From Chryseobacterium gallinarum (GTDB taxonomy: Bacteria > Bacteroidota > Bacteroidia > Flavobacteriales > Weeksellaceae): a DNA stretch of 64,000 nt. Both the position numbers and the translations under genes were made by a program. Of the stretch, positions 1 through 9,079 are shown piece by piece (the first letter of the stretch is position 1; each line of letters starts with the position of its first letter). The notes below the pieces were generated by a model. The model was not told the DNA's origin and did no database searches. It was given only the letters and a program-made list of their open reading frames with translations. The stretch spans positions 2,360,001 to 2,424,000 of the forward strand of contig NZ_CP009928.1 in the NCBI RefSeq assembly GCF_001021975.1, written 5' to 3'.

Positions 1-1
1 A

Positions 2-1015
2 AAAATTTTTGGCGCTGATTCCTCTTCAAAAGTATTCTCACAATCCAGGAATACTATTATTGCTGAAGATAAAAATTCCTATAATCATTCTCAGTCATTA
101 ACAATGGCAGCGTTGGCTTATGATTCTTCGAATAATAGCCTTGTATATATGCCTATGTTTTCTTCTAATATCTATATTCTGAATCCCAAAACCAAGGAAA
201 TCAGTTTAGTAGAAAACACTGTAGCCAGAGTATCATCATGTGATATTAATTCCCATATTACAAGAATGGCAGCTGGTTATGATGGTAATATTTATGCAAT
301 GAATAATGCCGGAACACAGATTTTACAGATTAGTAAAAAAGGAAGCCAATATGTTGTTAATGACCTTGGAATTGTAAAGGATGATGTTTCTAATGGTAAG
401 AATTCATTTACAGCTATGGAAACCGGATTTGGGGGGGATATGGTAGCTGATGCTGATAATAATTTTTATGTTTTTGCTGCTTCCGGAAATGTATTTAAAG
501 TATCAGTAAAAGAATTGAAAGCCAAATTTTTAGGAAAAATAGCTGGTATTCCTGATAATTATTCAGTAAACGGATCGGCTGTGAATGCGAAAGGCAACGT
601 TGTAATTGCAAGTGCAAAAGGAGCTCCTTTGTATGAGGTGGACCTTGAAAATTTACAAGCAAAACAACTTCCGGGTGGTGAACAGTTGCATATTTATGAT
701 TTAGCTAGTAGATATTTTGTAAATAACAGGACTGCTTCAACAGCTACCTTGGCTGATCTTGAAATTTATCCGACAAGAGTTGATGAGCATTACATTAATG
801 TACACATCAATAACAAAAATGTAAAAGGTAATCTTCAACTTACTATTTTTGATATGTCGGGTAAAAATGTGATAAATCATAATATGTCTGTGAAGTCAGG
901 AATCCTGGATCAGAAAGTAGAATTAAAGAGCCTCACCAATGGAGCTTACATTGTAAGTATAGCGGATGAATCCGGAAAAGTGATTCTCAATAAAAAGATT
1001 CTTGTAACCGAGTAG
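2..1015 (+). CDS. T9SS-sorted secreted protein, 3' part (5' end outside window)
   Basis: The reading frame is open from base 2, before the first ATG at 104, so this is the 3' part of a longer gene entering from the left. The visible part (about 337 residues) has short repeated beta-strand blocks of the form 'GGDMVADADNNFYVF', like a beta-propeller. It ends in a roughly 75-residue domain with 'IFDMSGKNV', 'LTNGAYIVSI' and a short basic tail 'NKKILVTE'. That is the usual layout of the type A C-terminal signal recognised by the type IX secretion system, so the protein is probably exported across the outer membrane and anchored or released there. The cargo function cannot be told from what is visible. 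A strong terminator follows at 1089. Confidence 0.8.
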   Translation, partial: KIFGADSSSKVFSQSRNTIIAEDKNSYNHSQSLTMAALAYDSSNNSLVYMPMFSSNIYILNPKTKEISLVENTVARVSSCDINSHITRMAAGYDGNIYAMNNAGTQILQISKKGSQYVVNDLGIVKDDVSNGKNSFTAMETGFGGDMVADADNNFYVFAASGNVFKVSVKELKAKFLGKIAGIPDNYSVNGSAVNAKGNVVIASAKGAPLYEVDLENLQAKQLPGGEQLHIYDLASRYFVNNRTASTATLADLEIYPTRVDEHYINVHINNKNVKGNLQLTIFDMSGKNVINHNMSVKSGILDQKVELKSLTNGAYIVSIADESGKVILNKKILVTE

Positions 1016-1088
1016 AGATAATATAAAAATTATGTTCTGATTAAGAATAACTAAACAGTAAAGAAACGATTTTTATTTTCAATACAAC

Positions 1089-1121
1089 AAAACCTTCCCT
1101 GCTTATCCGGGAAGGTTTTTT
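1089..1121 (+). terminator. Intrinsic terminator after the T9SS-sorted protein
   Basis: An 11-bp inverted repeat (AAAACCTTCCC / GGGAAGGTTTT) with a short loop is followed directly by a T tract. It separates the secreted protein gene from the GH77 gene. Confidence 0.85.
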
Positions 1122-1189
1122 AATGATTATTTGATATTCAATAAGTTTTATTTTTCGATATTAAAATGTAATTTTATAAAAAAATATAG

Positions 1190-3841
1190 ATGAAGTTATA
1201 CTTTAATGTAGGATATATTGTAAAAGCAGGAGAACGTCTGGAACTGGTTATTGAAGACGGGGAAACTGCTGTTCACATCCATACTATGTTTTGTGCAGAT
1301 AACGGACAATGGAAATGCGAAGCAGACTATTTCTCGAAATCTATTTCATATAAATACCGTGTTGTAGATGATAAGTCTATTGTTTTAAGAGAAGAATTTG
1401 TTCTGCATCATCTTCATTTTCCACACAATTATAAAGAGTTTGTTATTTTTGACGAATGGAATAATAAAAATTTTCCGGAGAATTATTTAAATAATAAAAT
1501 ACTTTATAATAAACTGAATGGCTTTATCCCTGAGAAAATAACGATCCTAAAAAAGCATACTCATTTATTCAGGTTAGAGGCTCCTGTATATCATCCGGAC
1601 TGGAAAATCGTACTGATCGGAAGTACACCTTCTTTAGGGGGCTGGAGCTATGAAAAAGCAATTCACTTATCTCAGACGGATTTTGGAGTTTGGGAGGCCT
1701 CTGTACAGATTCCGGAAAACGAATTCATTCAATTCAAATATTGCATTTATGATACCGATAAGAACAGGGTTATTGATGTAGAAACAGGAGAAAATCGTTT
1801 TACAGTGGCCAATCCGTTAGCTGACGTTCTTCAAATTGTTTCCAACCATTATTTCAGGTTTAAGGCGTATCAAATGTATCATGATGCAGGAGTAGCTGTT
1901 CCTGTTTTTTCTTTAAGGAGTAAAGACGGGTTTGGAGTAGGTGAGTTTACTGATCTTAAAAAATTAGCTGATTGGGCAAAAAATACCCATTTAGGTATTA
2001 TTCAGATATTGCCTGTTAATGATACTACAGCTAATTATACCTGGACAGATTCCTATCCTTATGCGGCTGTATCAGTATATGCCTTACATCCGCAATATAT
2101 TTCACTGGAAAAGCTTGACTTTCCTCTACCTAAAGAATTAGTTGAAGAGTACCAGGCTGAAAAAGAAGCTTTAAATGCTCTTGACCTCATTGATTATGAA
2201 AAGATGATTGCTGGCAAATGGAAATATTTAAAAGCAATATTTAACACTGAAAAGGATAAAATCTATAAAGACAGGGGCTTTAAGCGATTCATAAAAGATA
2301 ATGAGACATGGCTGATACCCTATGCCGCATTTTGTGTTTTAAGGGATAAATATAAAACTCCGAATTTTAACGATTGGAAAACCCATAAAAAATATATTGC
2401 AGGAAAAATTTTACAATTCTTTAGCAGTAAAAGTAAAGATTATGATATTGCGATGCTGCATGCATGGGTACAATATCAGCTTCATTTACAGTTAAAAGAT
2501 GCAGTGGATTATACTCATCATCTTGGTATTTCTTTAAAAGGCGACCTTCCCATCGGAATTTACAGATATTCTGTTGAAGCTTGGACAGAGCCTGAGTTGT
2601 TCGGGATGGATTTCCAGGCAGGAGCACCGCCGGATCAGTTTACAGAGCTTGGCCAGAACTGGGAATTTCCAACATATAATTGGGAAGCGATGAAGGAAGA
2701 TAATTATCAATGGTGGAAAAACCGCTTCAAGGCATTGGAACAGTATTTTGATGCCATGAGGATTGATCATATTTTAGGCTTCTTCAGAATCTGGAGAATG
2801 CCAATTTCTGCTGTACAAGGGATATTAGGATACTTTTATCCGGCTGTACCTATTGTTTTGGATGAATTTAAGGCCTGGCATCTTCCATTTGACTTTGACA
2901 GGTATTGTAAACCTTTTATCAACAACCAGATTTTATGGGAGTATTTTGGAGAAGAGAGCGGTAAGGTTCTTGAGTTTATGGATAATAACCAGGATGGAAC
3001 TTATACCTTTAAAGAACAATTTGATACTCAAAGAAAACTGGCAGACTTCTTTAAAAAGAATCCGCTTGGAGCACTTGAAGAAAAACTGATTTCACTGTGT
3101 GCCAATGTTTTATTTTTGACAGAAGAAAGAAATGGAGTCACAGTATACCATCCAAGGTTTAATGTGTATAATACGGAATCCTATAAATACCTTTCGGAAT
3201 GGGAGCAAAAGATTATCTATGATCTATACCATGATTATTTCTTTAGGAGGCAGGATCATCTGTGGTATGAAAAGGCAATGGAAAAACTTCCCGTTATTCT
3301 GAATGCTACAAAAATGCTGATATGTGGAGAAGACCTGGGAATGGTTCCGGCATGTGTACCCGTTGTCATGGATGAACTGGCTATTATTGCTCTTAAAGTT
3401 CAAAGGATGCCTGCTGAAAATATTCCGTTTTACAATCCTAAGGAAGCTGGTTATATGAATGTAGTCACTGCTTCTTCTCATGATAGTTCAACCTTAAGAC
3501 AGTGGTGGAAAGAAGATCCTGTCTTAACACAGAAATATTTTAATCAGCAGCTTATTCAGTATGGTAAGGCCCCTGAAGAACTTACTCCCCATCTGGCAGA
3601 GATTATTATGAAGCAGCATCTCTATAATGATGCCATGTTGGCTATATTTCCGATTCAGGAATTTCTGGCAACAGACGCAGAACTCAGAAATGAGAACATA
3701 GAGAATGAAAGAATCAATGATCCGGCTGTTTTCCCGCATTACTGGCGATATAGAATGCACCTTGGGCTTGAAGAGTTAAAAGAAAAACAAACCTTTAATG
3801 AAAAAATAGGCAACTGGATAAAAGATAGCGGTAGAGTGTAA
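1190..3841 (+). CDS. malQ: 4-alpha-glucanotransferase (GH77) with N-terminal starch-binding domains
   Basis: Amylomaltase/disproportionating enzyme that transfers alpha-1,4-glucan segments between maltodextrins or glycogen; probably cytoplasmic because no signal peptide is seen. The 883 residues are far longer than bacterial MalQ of about 500-700. The first ~270 residues carry carbohydrate-binding modules, one a clear CBM20-like unit ('LIGSTPSLGGWSYEKA' near residue 145). The catalytic part holds the GH77 signatures 'MRIDHILGFFRIW' (nucleophile Asp near residue 525), 'ICGEDLGMVP' (acid/base Glu near 714) and 'SSHDSSTLRQWW'. This CBM20-GH77 build is the plant DPE2-like form also found in Bacteroidetes. 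It stands alone between two terminators, with no glycogen or maltose operon beside it. The start ATG at 1190 is the only one that keeps the whole N-terminal module. Confidence 0.93.
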   Translation: MKLYFNVGYIVKAGERLELVIEDGETAVHIHTMFCADNGQWKCEADYFSKSISYKYRVVDDKSIVLREEFVLHHLHFPHNYKEFVIFDEWNNKNFPENYLNNKILYNKLNGFIPEKITILKKHTHLFRLEAPVYHPDWKIVLIGSTPSLGGWSYEKAIHLSQTDFGVWEASVQIPENEFIQFKYCIYDTDKNRVIDVETGENRFTVANPLADVLQIVSNHYFRFKAYQMYHDAGVAVPVFSLRSKDGFGVGEFTDLKKLADWAKNTHLGIIQILPVNDTTANYTWTDSYPYAAVSVYALHPQYISLEKLDFPLPKELVEEYQAEKEALNALDLIDYEKMIAGKWKYLKAIFNTEKDKIYKDRGFKRFIKDNETWLIPYAAFCVLRDKYKTPNFNDWKTHKKYIAGKILQFFSSKSKDYDIAMLHAWVQYQLHLQLKDAVDYTHHLGISLKGDLPIGIYRYSVEAWTEPELFGMDFQAGAPPDQFTELGQNWEFPTYNWEAMKEDNYQWWKNRFKALEQYFDAMRIDHILGFFRIWRMPISAVQGILGYFYPAVPIVLDEFKAWHLPFDFDRYCKPFINNQILWEYFGEESGKVLEFMDNNQDGTYTFKEQFDTQRKLADFFKKNPLGALEEKLISLCANVLFLTEERNGVTVYHPRFNVYNTESYKYLSEWEQKIIYDLYHDYFFRRQDHLWYEKAMEKLPVILNATKMLICGEDLGMVPACVPVVMDELAIIALKVQRMPAENIPFYNPKEAGYMNVVTASSHDSSTLRQWWKEDPVLTQKYFNQQLIQYGKAPEELTPHLAEIIMKQHLYNDAMLAIFPIQEFLATDAELRNENIENERINDPAVFPHYWRYRMHLGLEELKEKQTFNEKIGNWIKDSGRV

Positions 3842-3878
3842 ATTTACATTTTGATTATCAATCGTTTACGTATAATTT

Positions 3879-3914
3879 AAAAGAAGTTTAATCTTTGGAT
3901 TTAACTTCTTTTTT
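3879..3914 (+). terminator. Intrinsic terminator after the GH77 gene
   Basis: Inverted repeat AAAAGAAGTT / AACTTCTTTT with a T-rich 3' arm lies 38 bases after the GH77 stop codon. Confidence 0.75.
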
Positions 3915-3980
3915 GTATTTGAATCAAAAAGATAGAATTGAGATATTCTGCTATATATTAACCAATTAACAACTATAGGG

Positions 3981-4937
3981 ATGAAAAAAATATTTTTAGG
4001 ATTAGCTTTGGGTTTAGGCATTTTGGTGTCTGCTCAGCAATATCCGAATAATGGTTGGGATGATGACGGTTATTATCAGAATGGAGGCTATTATAGCGAT
4101 GAAGATGACAGGAATTATTTCCCTGATGATTATTATTACAATTATCCTGATGATTATTATCCAAGTGATTACTATCAGAGTTACTATAATGACTACAGAA
4201 ACAGCATCGTTAATATTGACTGGAATGGTTTCTTTATACAAAACAGATTAAATCGCTGGCAGGTTGATCAGATTATCAGACTGAATAATTTATATGCAAG
4301 TTTTACAGCATGGAATAATTTTTACCGATATAATCCTGACAGATGGTATTACGACCGTTTCTACGCTTTGGAGAGAATTTTAGGGCCAAGGGTTTTTGTA
4401 GTTTTTCAAAATAACTACTATCGCGGAGCCAGTCCGGTTATTTATTTCCAGAATTACAGAAGGACATATTATGTACCAAGATACGCGGTAATGCCAAGAT
4501 ATAGAAATGTAAATATCAATATTTACAGGGTAGACAGAGCAAGATTCCGCAGAATGGACAATCCTACTTTTAATGTTATCAGACGGGATAACGGCGGATT
4601 TAGAGGTTCGGCAACAAATGGAAGTAATTCAGGAGGATTCCGTGATAATGCAGGTACTAGAAATAACTCAGGAGGCTTCAGGGATAATTCCGAGCACAAC
4701 AGAGGTTTCAGGAATAACTCTGAAGGAGGGTTCAGAGGAAACTCTGATCATAATGGAGGTTTCAGAAATGGTGGCTTCAGAGGAAACAATGAAGTAAGGA
4801 GAGAAGCTCCCAGAAGAAACGATAATAATGGCTTCAGAGGAAACAGCGGAGGATTCAGACAAAAATCAGAAGGTGCTCCCAAACATGAAGGCCGCGGAAA
4901 TAGCGGTGGTTTTAGAGGAAATTTTGTGAAAAATTAA
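3981..4937 (+). CDS. Secreted Tyr/Asp-rich protein with C-terminal Gly-Phe-Arg repeats
   Basis: No function recognised. The 318-residue product begins with a signal peptide ('MKKIFLGLALGLGILVSAQ'), so it is exported to the periplasm or beyond. Residues 20-75 are acidic and tyrosine-rich (runs such as 'DDYYYNYPDDYYPSDYY'). A central block of about 100 residues is rich in Asn, Tyr and Arg. From about residue 205 to the end there are roughly ten copies of 'GGFRGN/GGFRDN/GFRNNS'-type units, giving a basic, disordered tail. A single-copy gene, it has its own terminator at 4966. The next gene also encodes a small exported protein, but the spacing and terminator argue against one operon. The acidic head and basic repeat tail suggest a self-associating or surface-coating protein; that is inference only. 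Confidence 0.75.
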   Translation: MKKIFLGLALGLGILVSAQQYPNNGWDDDGYYQNGGYYSDEDDRNYFPDDYYYNYPDDYYPSDYYQSYYNDYRNSIVNIDWNGFFIQNRLNRWQVDQIIRLNNLYASFTAWNNFYRYNPDRWYYDRFYALERILGPRVFVVFQNNYYRGASPVIYFQNYRRTYYVPRYAVMPRYRNVNINIYRVDRARFRRMDNPTFNVIRRDNGGFRGSATNGSNSGGFRDNAGTRNNSGGFRDNSEHNRGFRNNSEGGFRGNSDHNGGFRNGGFRGNNEVRREAPRRNDNNGFRGNSGGFRQKSEGAPKHEGRGNSGGFRGNFVKN

Positions 4938-4965
4938 TTTTCATATATTATATTTAAGTGGTGTG

Positions 4966-4999
4966 AAGGACAGGTTTTTATTAATCTGTCCTTTTTTTT
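4966..4999 (+). terminator. Intrinsic terminator after the GFR-repeat protein
   Basis: Stem AAGGACAG / CTGTCCTT followed by a run of eight T residues. Confidence 0.85.
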
Positions 5000-5114
5000 G
5001 TTTTTATTGATTATTTTTTATTAAAATTTAACAATATTTGTGAATTTATTAATTTAACCTTGATTTTAATTACTAATCAAAAAGACATATAACAATTAAA
5101 TTAAATTTTTAAAG

Positions 5115-5561
5115 ATGAAAAAATTAGTTTTAGCAATAGCATTTATAGGAATGGGAGGTTTTGCAATGGCACAACAGACAACTCCTCAGGATAAGGAAGC
5201 GAGAAGAGCTGAAATGCAACAAAAGATGCAACAAAAAGAGCAGGAACGTTTGGCTCAAATGCAAAAAGACCTTAACCTGAACCAATCCCAGGTTGCCCAG
5301 ATAAAAGCACTTCAGGATAAAAGAAAAGCAGAAAGGAAAGCTGAGTTTGAAAAAAATAAAGAATTCAGGCAGGCTAAAATGGAAGAAATGAAGGCTAAAA
5401 GAGCGCAAATGGATGCTGATATGAAGAAAATTCTTACTCCCCAGCAATATGATAAATGGCAGGCAGACAGGAATGCTAAAATGGAGCAGAGAAAAATGGC
5501 GGTAAAGGAAAGAAGGATGATGAAAAAAACTATGAATACCGGTACTCCTGAAGCAAAATAA
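5115..5561 (+). CDS. Periplasmic helical protein, Spy/CpxP-like (DUF4890-type)
   Basis: Small exported protein of 148 residues with a signal peptide ending in 'GFAMAQQ'. The mature part is almost wholly charged alpha-helix (Lys, Glu, Arg, Met, Gln). It contains 'DLNLNQSQVAQIKAL' near residues 55-70 and 'ILTPQQYDKWQ' near residues 105-115. This pairing of an 'L..Q..QI..L' segment and an 'LTPEQ...KW'-type segment is characteristic of the LTXXQ/Spy-CpxP group and of the related Bacteroidetes DUF4890 proteins. These are thought to act as periplasmic chaperones or stress sensors. Here the role is inferred only from that likeness. Free-standing gene with its own terminator; no Cpx-type regulators lie nearby. 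Confidence 0.7.
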   Translation: MKKLVLAIAFIGMGGFAMAQQTTPQDKEARRAEMQQKMQQKEQERLAQMQKDLNLNQSQVAQIKALQDKRKAERKAEFEKNKEFRQAKMEEMKAKRAQMDADMKKILTPQQYDKWQADRNAKMEQRKMAVKERRMMKKTMNTGTPEAK

Positions 5562-5591
5562 CTCATAGTAATTTTAATTTTTTAATGTGAG

Positions 5592-5619
5592 AAGGATGGA
5601 TGTTTTTTCCATCCTTTTT
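5592..5619 (+). terminator. Intrinsic terminator after the Spy-like gene
   Basis: Nine-base stem AAGGATGGA / TCCATCCTT with a T-rich loop and trailing T run. Confidence 0.85.
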
Positions 5620-5640
5620 GTATTAATTTTTTGTAATGCT

Positions 5641-5670
5641 TTTGATTTGGGCTTTTATTCCTTATTTTTG
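5641..5670 (+). promoter_or_regulatory. Bacteroidetes-type promoter of the ferritin gene
   Basis: TTTG at 5641-5644 and TATTTTTG (TAnnTTTG) at 5663-5670 are separated by 18 bases, matching the Bacteroidetes housekeeping promoter pattern. The ferritin ATG lies 18 bases downstream, giving a very short leader. This supports the ATG at 5689 over an in-frame upstream start at 5587. Confidence 0.65.
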
Positions 5671-5688
5671 AATATAAATTTAATACTT

Positions 5689-6198
5689 ATGGTTAGCGAA
5701 AAAATTGCAAAATTAATTAACGAACAAATAGCACACGAACAATACGCCGCTCAATATTATCTTTCAATGTCTGCATGGTTTTCGGGAAAAGATCTGGATG
5801 GGATTGCCAATTATTTCAGAGTGCAAAGCAAAGAAGAACTGATGCATGCTGATAAGATGTTTGATTACCTGAATGATGTTGGGGGAGAAATTATCATCGG
5901 GCAAATTCCAAAACCGCCACACGAATTCGAAAATGCTACGGATATTTTCGAGAAAGCTCTGGCACATGAAAAAATAGTAACCAAAAGTATTTTCAATATT
6001 GTGAAGAATGCTAATGAAGAAGGAGATTTTGCAACAACATCTTTCTTACAGTGGTTCATCAATGAGCAGGTGGAAGAAGAGGCGAGTGCATCTCAGTATG
6101 TAACAAAGATTAAAATGGTTTGTGATAATCCTTCTGCCTTATATCTTTTCGATCAGGAATTATCCCAAAGAGTTTTTACTCCTGATACTACCGCTTAA
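5689..6198 (+). CDS. ftnA: Ferritin
   Basis: Cytoplasmic iron-storage protein that oxidises ferrous iron at a di-iron ferroxidase centre and stores it in a 24-subunit shell. The 169 residues are the normal bacterial ferritin length. Ligand positions are visible: 'NEQIAHEQYAAQYY' (first Glu), 'SKEELMHADKM' (Glu and His bridging), 'FEKALAHEK' and 'QWFINEQVEEEA' (last helix, Glu and Gln). The start at 5689 was chosen because the reading frame upstream overlaps the preceding terminator and the predicted promoter, and because 'MVSEKIAKLINEQIA' is a typical ferritin N-terminus. Single gene with its own promoter and terminator; no Fur-type box was convincingly seen. Confidence 0.95.
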   Translation: MVSEKIAKLINEQIAHEQYAAQYYLSMSAWFSGKDLDGIANYFRVQSKEELMHADKMFDYLNDVGGEIIIGQIPKPPHEFENATDIFEKALAHEKIVTKSIFNIVKNANEEGDFATTSFLQWFINEQVEEEASASQYVTKIKMVCDNPSALYLFDQELSQRVFTPDTTA

Positions 6199-6222
6199 AA
6201 CTTACAATGTTTTTAAAAATAT

Positions 6223-6253
6223 AAAGCCGCTACTATCAAATAGCGGCTTTTTT
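6223..6253. terminator. Bidirectional terminator between ferritin and the transporter gene
   Basis: Perfect 10-bp stem AAAGCCGCTA / TAGCGGCTTT with A-rich and T-rich flanks lies between two convergent genes, so it can serve both. Confidence 0.85.
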
Positions 6254-6266
6254 ACATCCTAATCCG

Positions 6267-7574
6267 TTATAAGGCCTTTCTACTGCTGTTTTTATTTTTT
6301 AAAGCAGAACGTAGTCCCAAGTAGCATCCTAATGCGGCAAGAAACAGAACGTAAAACAATATTCCTTTGGGATATTCTTTTGCCATCAGAACAATAATAA
6401 TTGGAGTGATGCCTCCAAAGATCGCCTGTCCCAGATTGTATGAAAAGGAAATCCCTGAAATCCTTACGGCAGGAGGAAACCGGTGAACCATAATATAAGG
6501 AATGCATCCTAAAATTCCTCCTGCAAATAAGCCTGTTATTGCATATAAAATCGAAATACCTTCCGGTTGCATATTGATAAGCTTTTGTAAAAAGAACCAG
6601 CTACAGATTCCGAAACAAATGCTCCAGAAGATCAACATTTTTCCTGCTTCCTTTTTATCACACCATATACCTCCCAGTACAGCTCCTAAGCTAATGGTAA
6701 TCAGAGTATAGCTTTGCATTGTAATGGCATCTTTCCTGGGAATATTGAAAAAATCACTCATCAGATTAGGAATCATTAAGGTAAGCAATATGGAGCACCC
6801 TGTAAAAATCCAGGTCAGCAGAAGAGAAATACTAATATCAGGGAGGTGGGATTGAAAGATTTTCTGAAGGGGAATTTTTTCACTTAAGGTTTTCTTTTCT
6901 TTCATTTCAATAAAAACAGGCGTTTCTTTAAGATATCTTCTGAGGAAAATGGTGATGATTCCAAATGCTCCACCTAGGATGAAGGGGTATCTCCAGGCTC
7001 CGTTAAATATATCTTCCGTAGAGAAAACTGTATTAATATAAAGAGTTATTGCCGAGCCTAATAAAACGCCTAACGAAAGGCTTGCCGTAATCATTGAATC
7101 TGCTAACCCTATTCTGTTCTTCGGGACATGCTCAGCTACAAAAACCCACGCAGCAGGAATTTCTCCTCCTATAGCAAAGCCTTGCAGAATTCTTACCAGG
7201 AGCAGAAGTACAGGCGCCAGATAGCCAATCTGGTTATAAGTTGGCAACAGGCCTATCGCCAGGGTAGGAAATACCATGAGAACAATGGATAAAAAAAACA
7301 TTTTTTTTCTTCCAAAAAGATCTCCGAAATGGGCCATTATCATGCCTCCTATTGGCCTTACAAGAAAACCGACAGCAAATGTACCGTATGTATTGATAGA
7401 CGCCCAGAAGGAATCCAGGGTAGGTGGGAAGAAATGTTCTCCAATGATTTTGGCAAAAAAAATAAAAACGACAAAGTCATAAAATTCCAGCATTCCTCCA
7501 AAAGCAGAAAGGATCAGAGTCCTGATATCTTGTGTATTCAAAGGTCTTGATTGGGTAAAACCAGGATTTTTCAT
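6267..7574 (-). CDS. MFS transporter, metabolite:H+ symporter (MHS) family
   Basis: Twelve-helix inner-membrane proton symporter of 435 residues. The family signature lies between helices 2 and 3: 'GFLVRPIGGMIMAHFGD' then 'FGRKK'. The loop after helix 4 has 'RILQGFAIGGEIPAAWVFVAEHVP', characteristic of the ProP/KgtP/ShiA group. Substrates of this family are small organic acids, shikimate or osmolytes such as proline and betaine; which one applies here cannot be read from the sequence. It ends next to the shared terminator at 6223 and has no enzyme gene beside it that would hint at the substrate. Confidence 0.9.
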   Translation of the reverse strand: MKNPGFTQSRPLNTQDIRTLILSAFGGMLEFYDFVVFIFFAKIIGEHFFPPTLDSFWASINTYGTFAVGFLVRPIGGMIMAHFGDLFGRKKMFFLSIVLMVFPTLAIGLLPTYNQIGYLAPVLLLLVRILQGFAIGGEIPAAWVFVAEHVPKNRIGLADSMITASLSLGVLLGSAITLYINTVFSTEDIFNGAWRYPFILGGAFGIITIFLRRYLKETPVFIEMKEKKTLSEKIPLQKIFQSHLPDISISLLLTWIFTGCSILLTLMIPNLMSDFFNIPRKDAITMQSYTLITISLGAVLGGIWCDKKEAGKMLIFWSICFGICSWFFLQKLINMQPEGISILYAITGLFAGGILGCIPYIMVHRFPPAVRISGISFSYNLGQAIFGGITPIIIVLMAKEYPKGILFYVLFLAALGCYLGLRSALKNKNSSRKAL

Positions 7575-7759
7575 ATGAATTTATATATTGTAATCTAAAG
7601 GTATATAAAATTACAATACGCCATAATGTTTGATCAATGTCCCAAAAGCAGCTGTACTTTATTTTTTTTAATGGAATCTTTAAAAGGTGTAATGGTTTAC
7701 AATTATAGAGAGGACTATGTCACAATTATCCTGTAAAAGTCTCTTTTTATGTATTTTAT

Positions 7760-8149
7760 TTATTTTTCAATCGTGTTGTTTTTCTTTAGGAAAGTTCCGT
7801 TTATAATTTTTCCCTTCTCATCAATTTTAAACTTTTCAAAGGCAACAGCAGTTTGTGTATTCCCTTTGTATTTTCGATGGAAAAAGCCGGTAATATTTTA
7901 AATGTTACTGGATTTTCGTCACCAATGGAGCCTATTTCTTTGTAATCAATAATGTTATTATTTTGAGTAGTAATTAAAATAAAATAGTCTGCATCACCTC
8001 TGGACATATCAACACTAAATATTGAAAATGCTGATATTTACTTTAGTATTCTTCTGCGATAAAATTTCCTCCTTTTTACAGGATAATATCATAATGAGGG
8101 ATAAGAGGCAAAATAATATTCTGAATTTATCGCAGCATTGAAATACCAT
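7760..8149 (-). pseudogene. Lipoprotein gene broken by two compensating single-base frameshifts
   Basis: Read with two one-base corrections, this stretch gives a coherent lipoprotein of about 129 residues. The first frame begins at ATG 8149 and has a lipobox ('LIMILSC', then 'KKEEI'). One extra T near 8020 shifts it into the frame with 'SVDMSRGDADYFILITT'. One missing T in the run at 7896-7899 shifts it again into 'GFFHRKYKGN' and 'FEKFKIDEKGKIINGTFLKK', ending at 7760. The last part resembles the end of the neighbouring lipoprotein (8152-9075), which also closes with 'NISPNGSFLKTK'. It starts two bases after that gene's stop. Both indels are in homopolymer contexts, so sequencing error is possible; otherwise it is a decayed partner or immunity lipoprotein at the end of the T6SS island. 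Confidence 0.7.
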
Positions 8150-8151
8150 AA

Positions 8152-9075
8152 TTATTTTGTTTTTAAGAAGCTTCCATTTGGGGAAATATTATATTCTTCT
8201 GTCTTTTTTAAAACATTCTTATATTCAACCCTGTCAAATTTTTTGAGGATAATAGCGTAGTTTTTATCTATTGAAAATGTTGTTAACTCTCTTTTGTCAG
8301 ATTCAGGATAGCCATCATCAGCATAGCCTACTTTTAAGGAATCAATTATTTTTCCGTTCTTACCAATGGTAAATAATGTATAGAATACATCATCAGAATT
8401 ATCATTTTTGGCTAGGGTTATATTAATATCTCCATATTTTTCCAGGGATAATTTGCTGTTATAATTGCCCAAAGAGTTATCTGTCTCCCATTCGAATTTG
8501 TCGAGATCTTCCTGTTGAACGGGTAGAGATACTTGTTTGGAATGGTTGTTAAGCTTCAGAAGGATATCATCATTAAAGTTACTTAAGTTAAGAGTACCAA
8601 AATCTTCAGGAGTATAAATCTTATGCTGTTCTTCTATTCCTTCTGATGTTTGTTTGGTTGTCAGAATATCTATTTTTTCTAAAAAAATATCCTTGGATTT
8701 GAAGGTAAATGAATAGACTCTATCTTCCAGTACCAGATCAAATCCAGCATCAGTCGCTTTTAAATTAATATAGGGATCACCTGACTGAGCGCCACATGTA
8801 GAACAGGCAATGATTTTATTATTTGAACTTATTGTTTTGTATGTATTTTGGTTATTCAGCTGCACGGCAATTGTTCTGTTGGCCGATGGTGTTTTTTCAG
8901 AAATAATAACCTTGTCAGGCTGACCATCTTTATTGATATCAACAAGTAAGGAGTCTATAACTTTTTCTTGCTTGTCAGGTTCCTTTGTAATTGTTGTTTG
9001 GCTCTGCAGATCCTTTTTACAAGCTAATAATGATACACTCAATATCATCGAGATGAAAAAAAGTTTCATTTTCAT
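8152..9075 (-). CDS. Lipoprotein downstream of the LysM/muramidase effector (candidate immunity protein)
   Basis: A 307-residue lipoprotein. The signal peptide ends in the lipobox 'SVSLLAC' followed by 'KKD'. Residues 40-60 contain 'LLVDINKDGQPDKVII', an FG-GAP/EF-hand-like 'D.N.DG..D' loop seen in XAC2610-type and other periplasmic proteins. A CxxC pair ('ACSTCGAQSGDPY') follows. The start at ATG 9075 was chosen because it lies four bases after the stop of the upstream effector gene and directly opens the signal peptide; longer in-frame starts overlap the effector. A periplasmic lipoprotein translated right after a peptidoglycan-degrading T6SS effector fits an immunity role, but this is inferred from position only. 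Confidence 0.75.
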   Translation of the reverse strand: MKMKLFFISMILSVSLLACKKDLQSQTTITKEPDKQEKVIDSLLVDINKDGQPDKVIISEKTPSANRTIAVQLNNQNTYKTISSNNKIIACSTCGAQSGDPYINLKATDAGFDLVLEDRVYSFTFKSKDIFLEKIDILTTKQTSEGIEEQHKIYTPEDFGTLNLSNFNDDILLKLNNHSKQVSLPVQQEDLDKFEWETDNSLGNYNSKLSLEKYGDINITLAKNDNSDDVFYTLFTIGKNGKIIDSLKVGYADDGYPESDKRELTTFSIDKNYAIILKKFDRVEYKNVLKKTEEYNISPNGSFLKTK

Positions 9076-9079
9076 TTTA

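Noticed and set aside
4014..4251. Ile/Tyr-rich frames on both strands within the Tyr/Asp-rich protein gene
   Set aside because: Alternate-frame products of the repetitive TAT/GAT codons; no independent start context.
5587..5688. N-terminal extension of ferritin from an upstream ATG
   Set aside because: The extension overlaps the previous gene's terminator and the predicted ferritin promoter, and encodes hydrophobic residues not found in ferritins.
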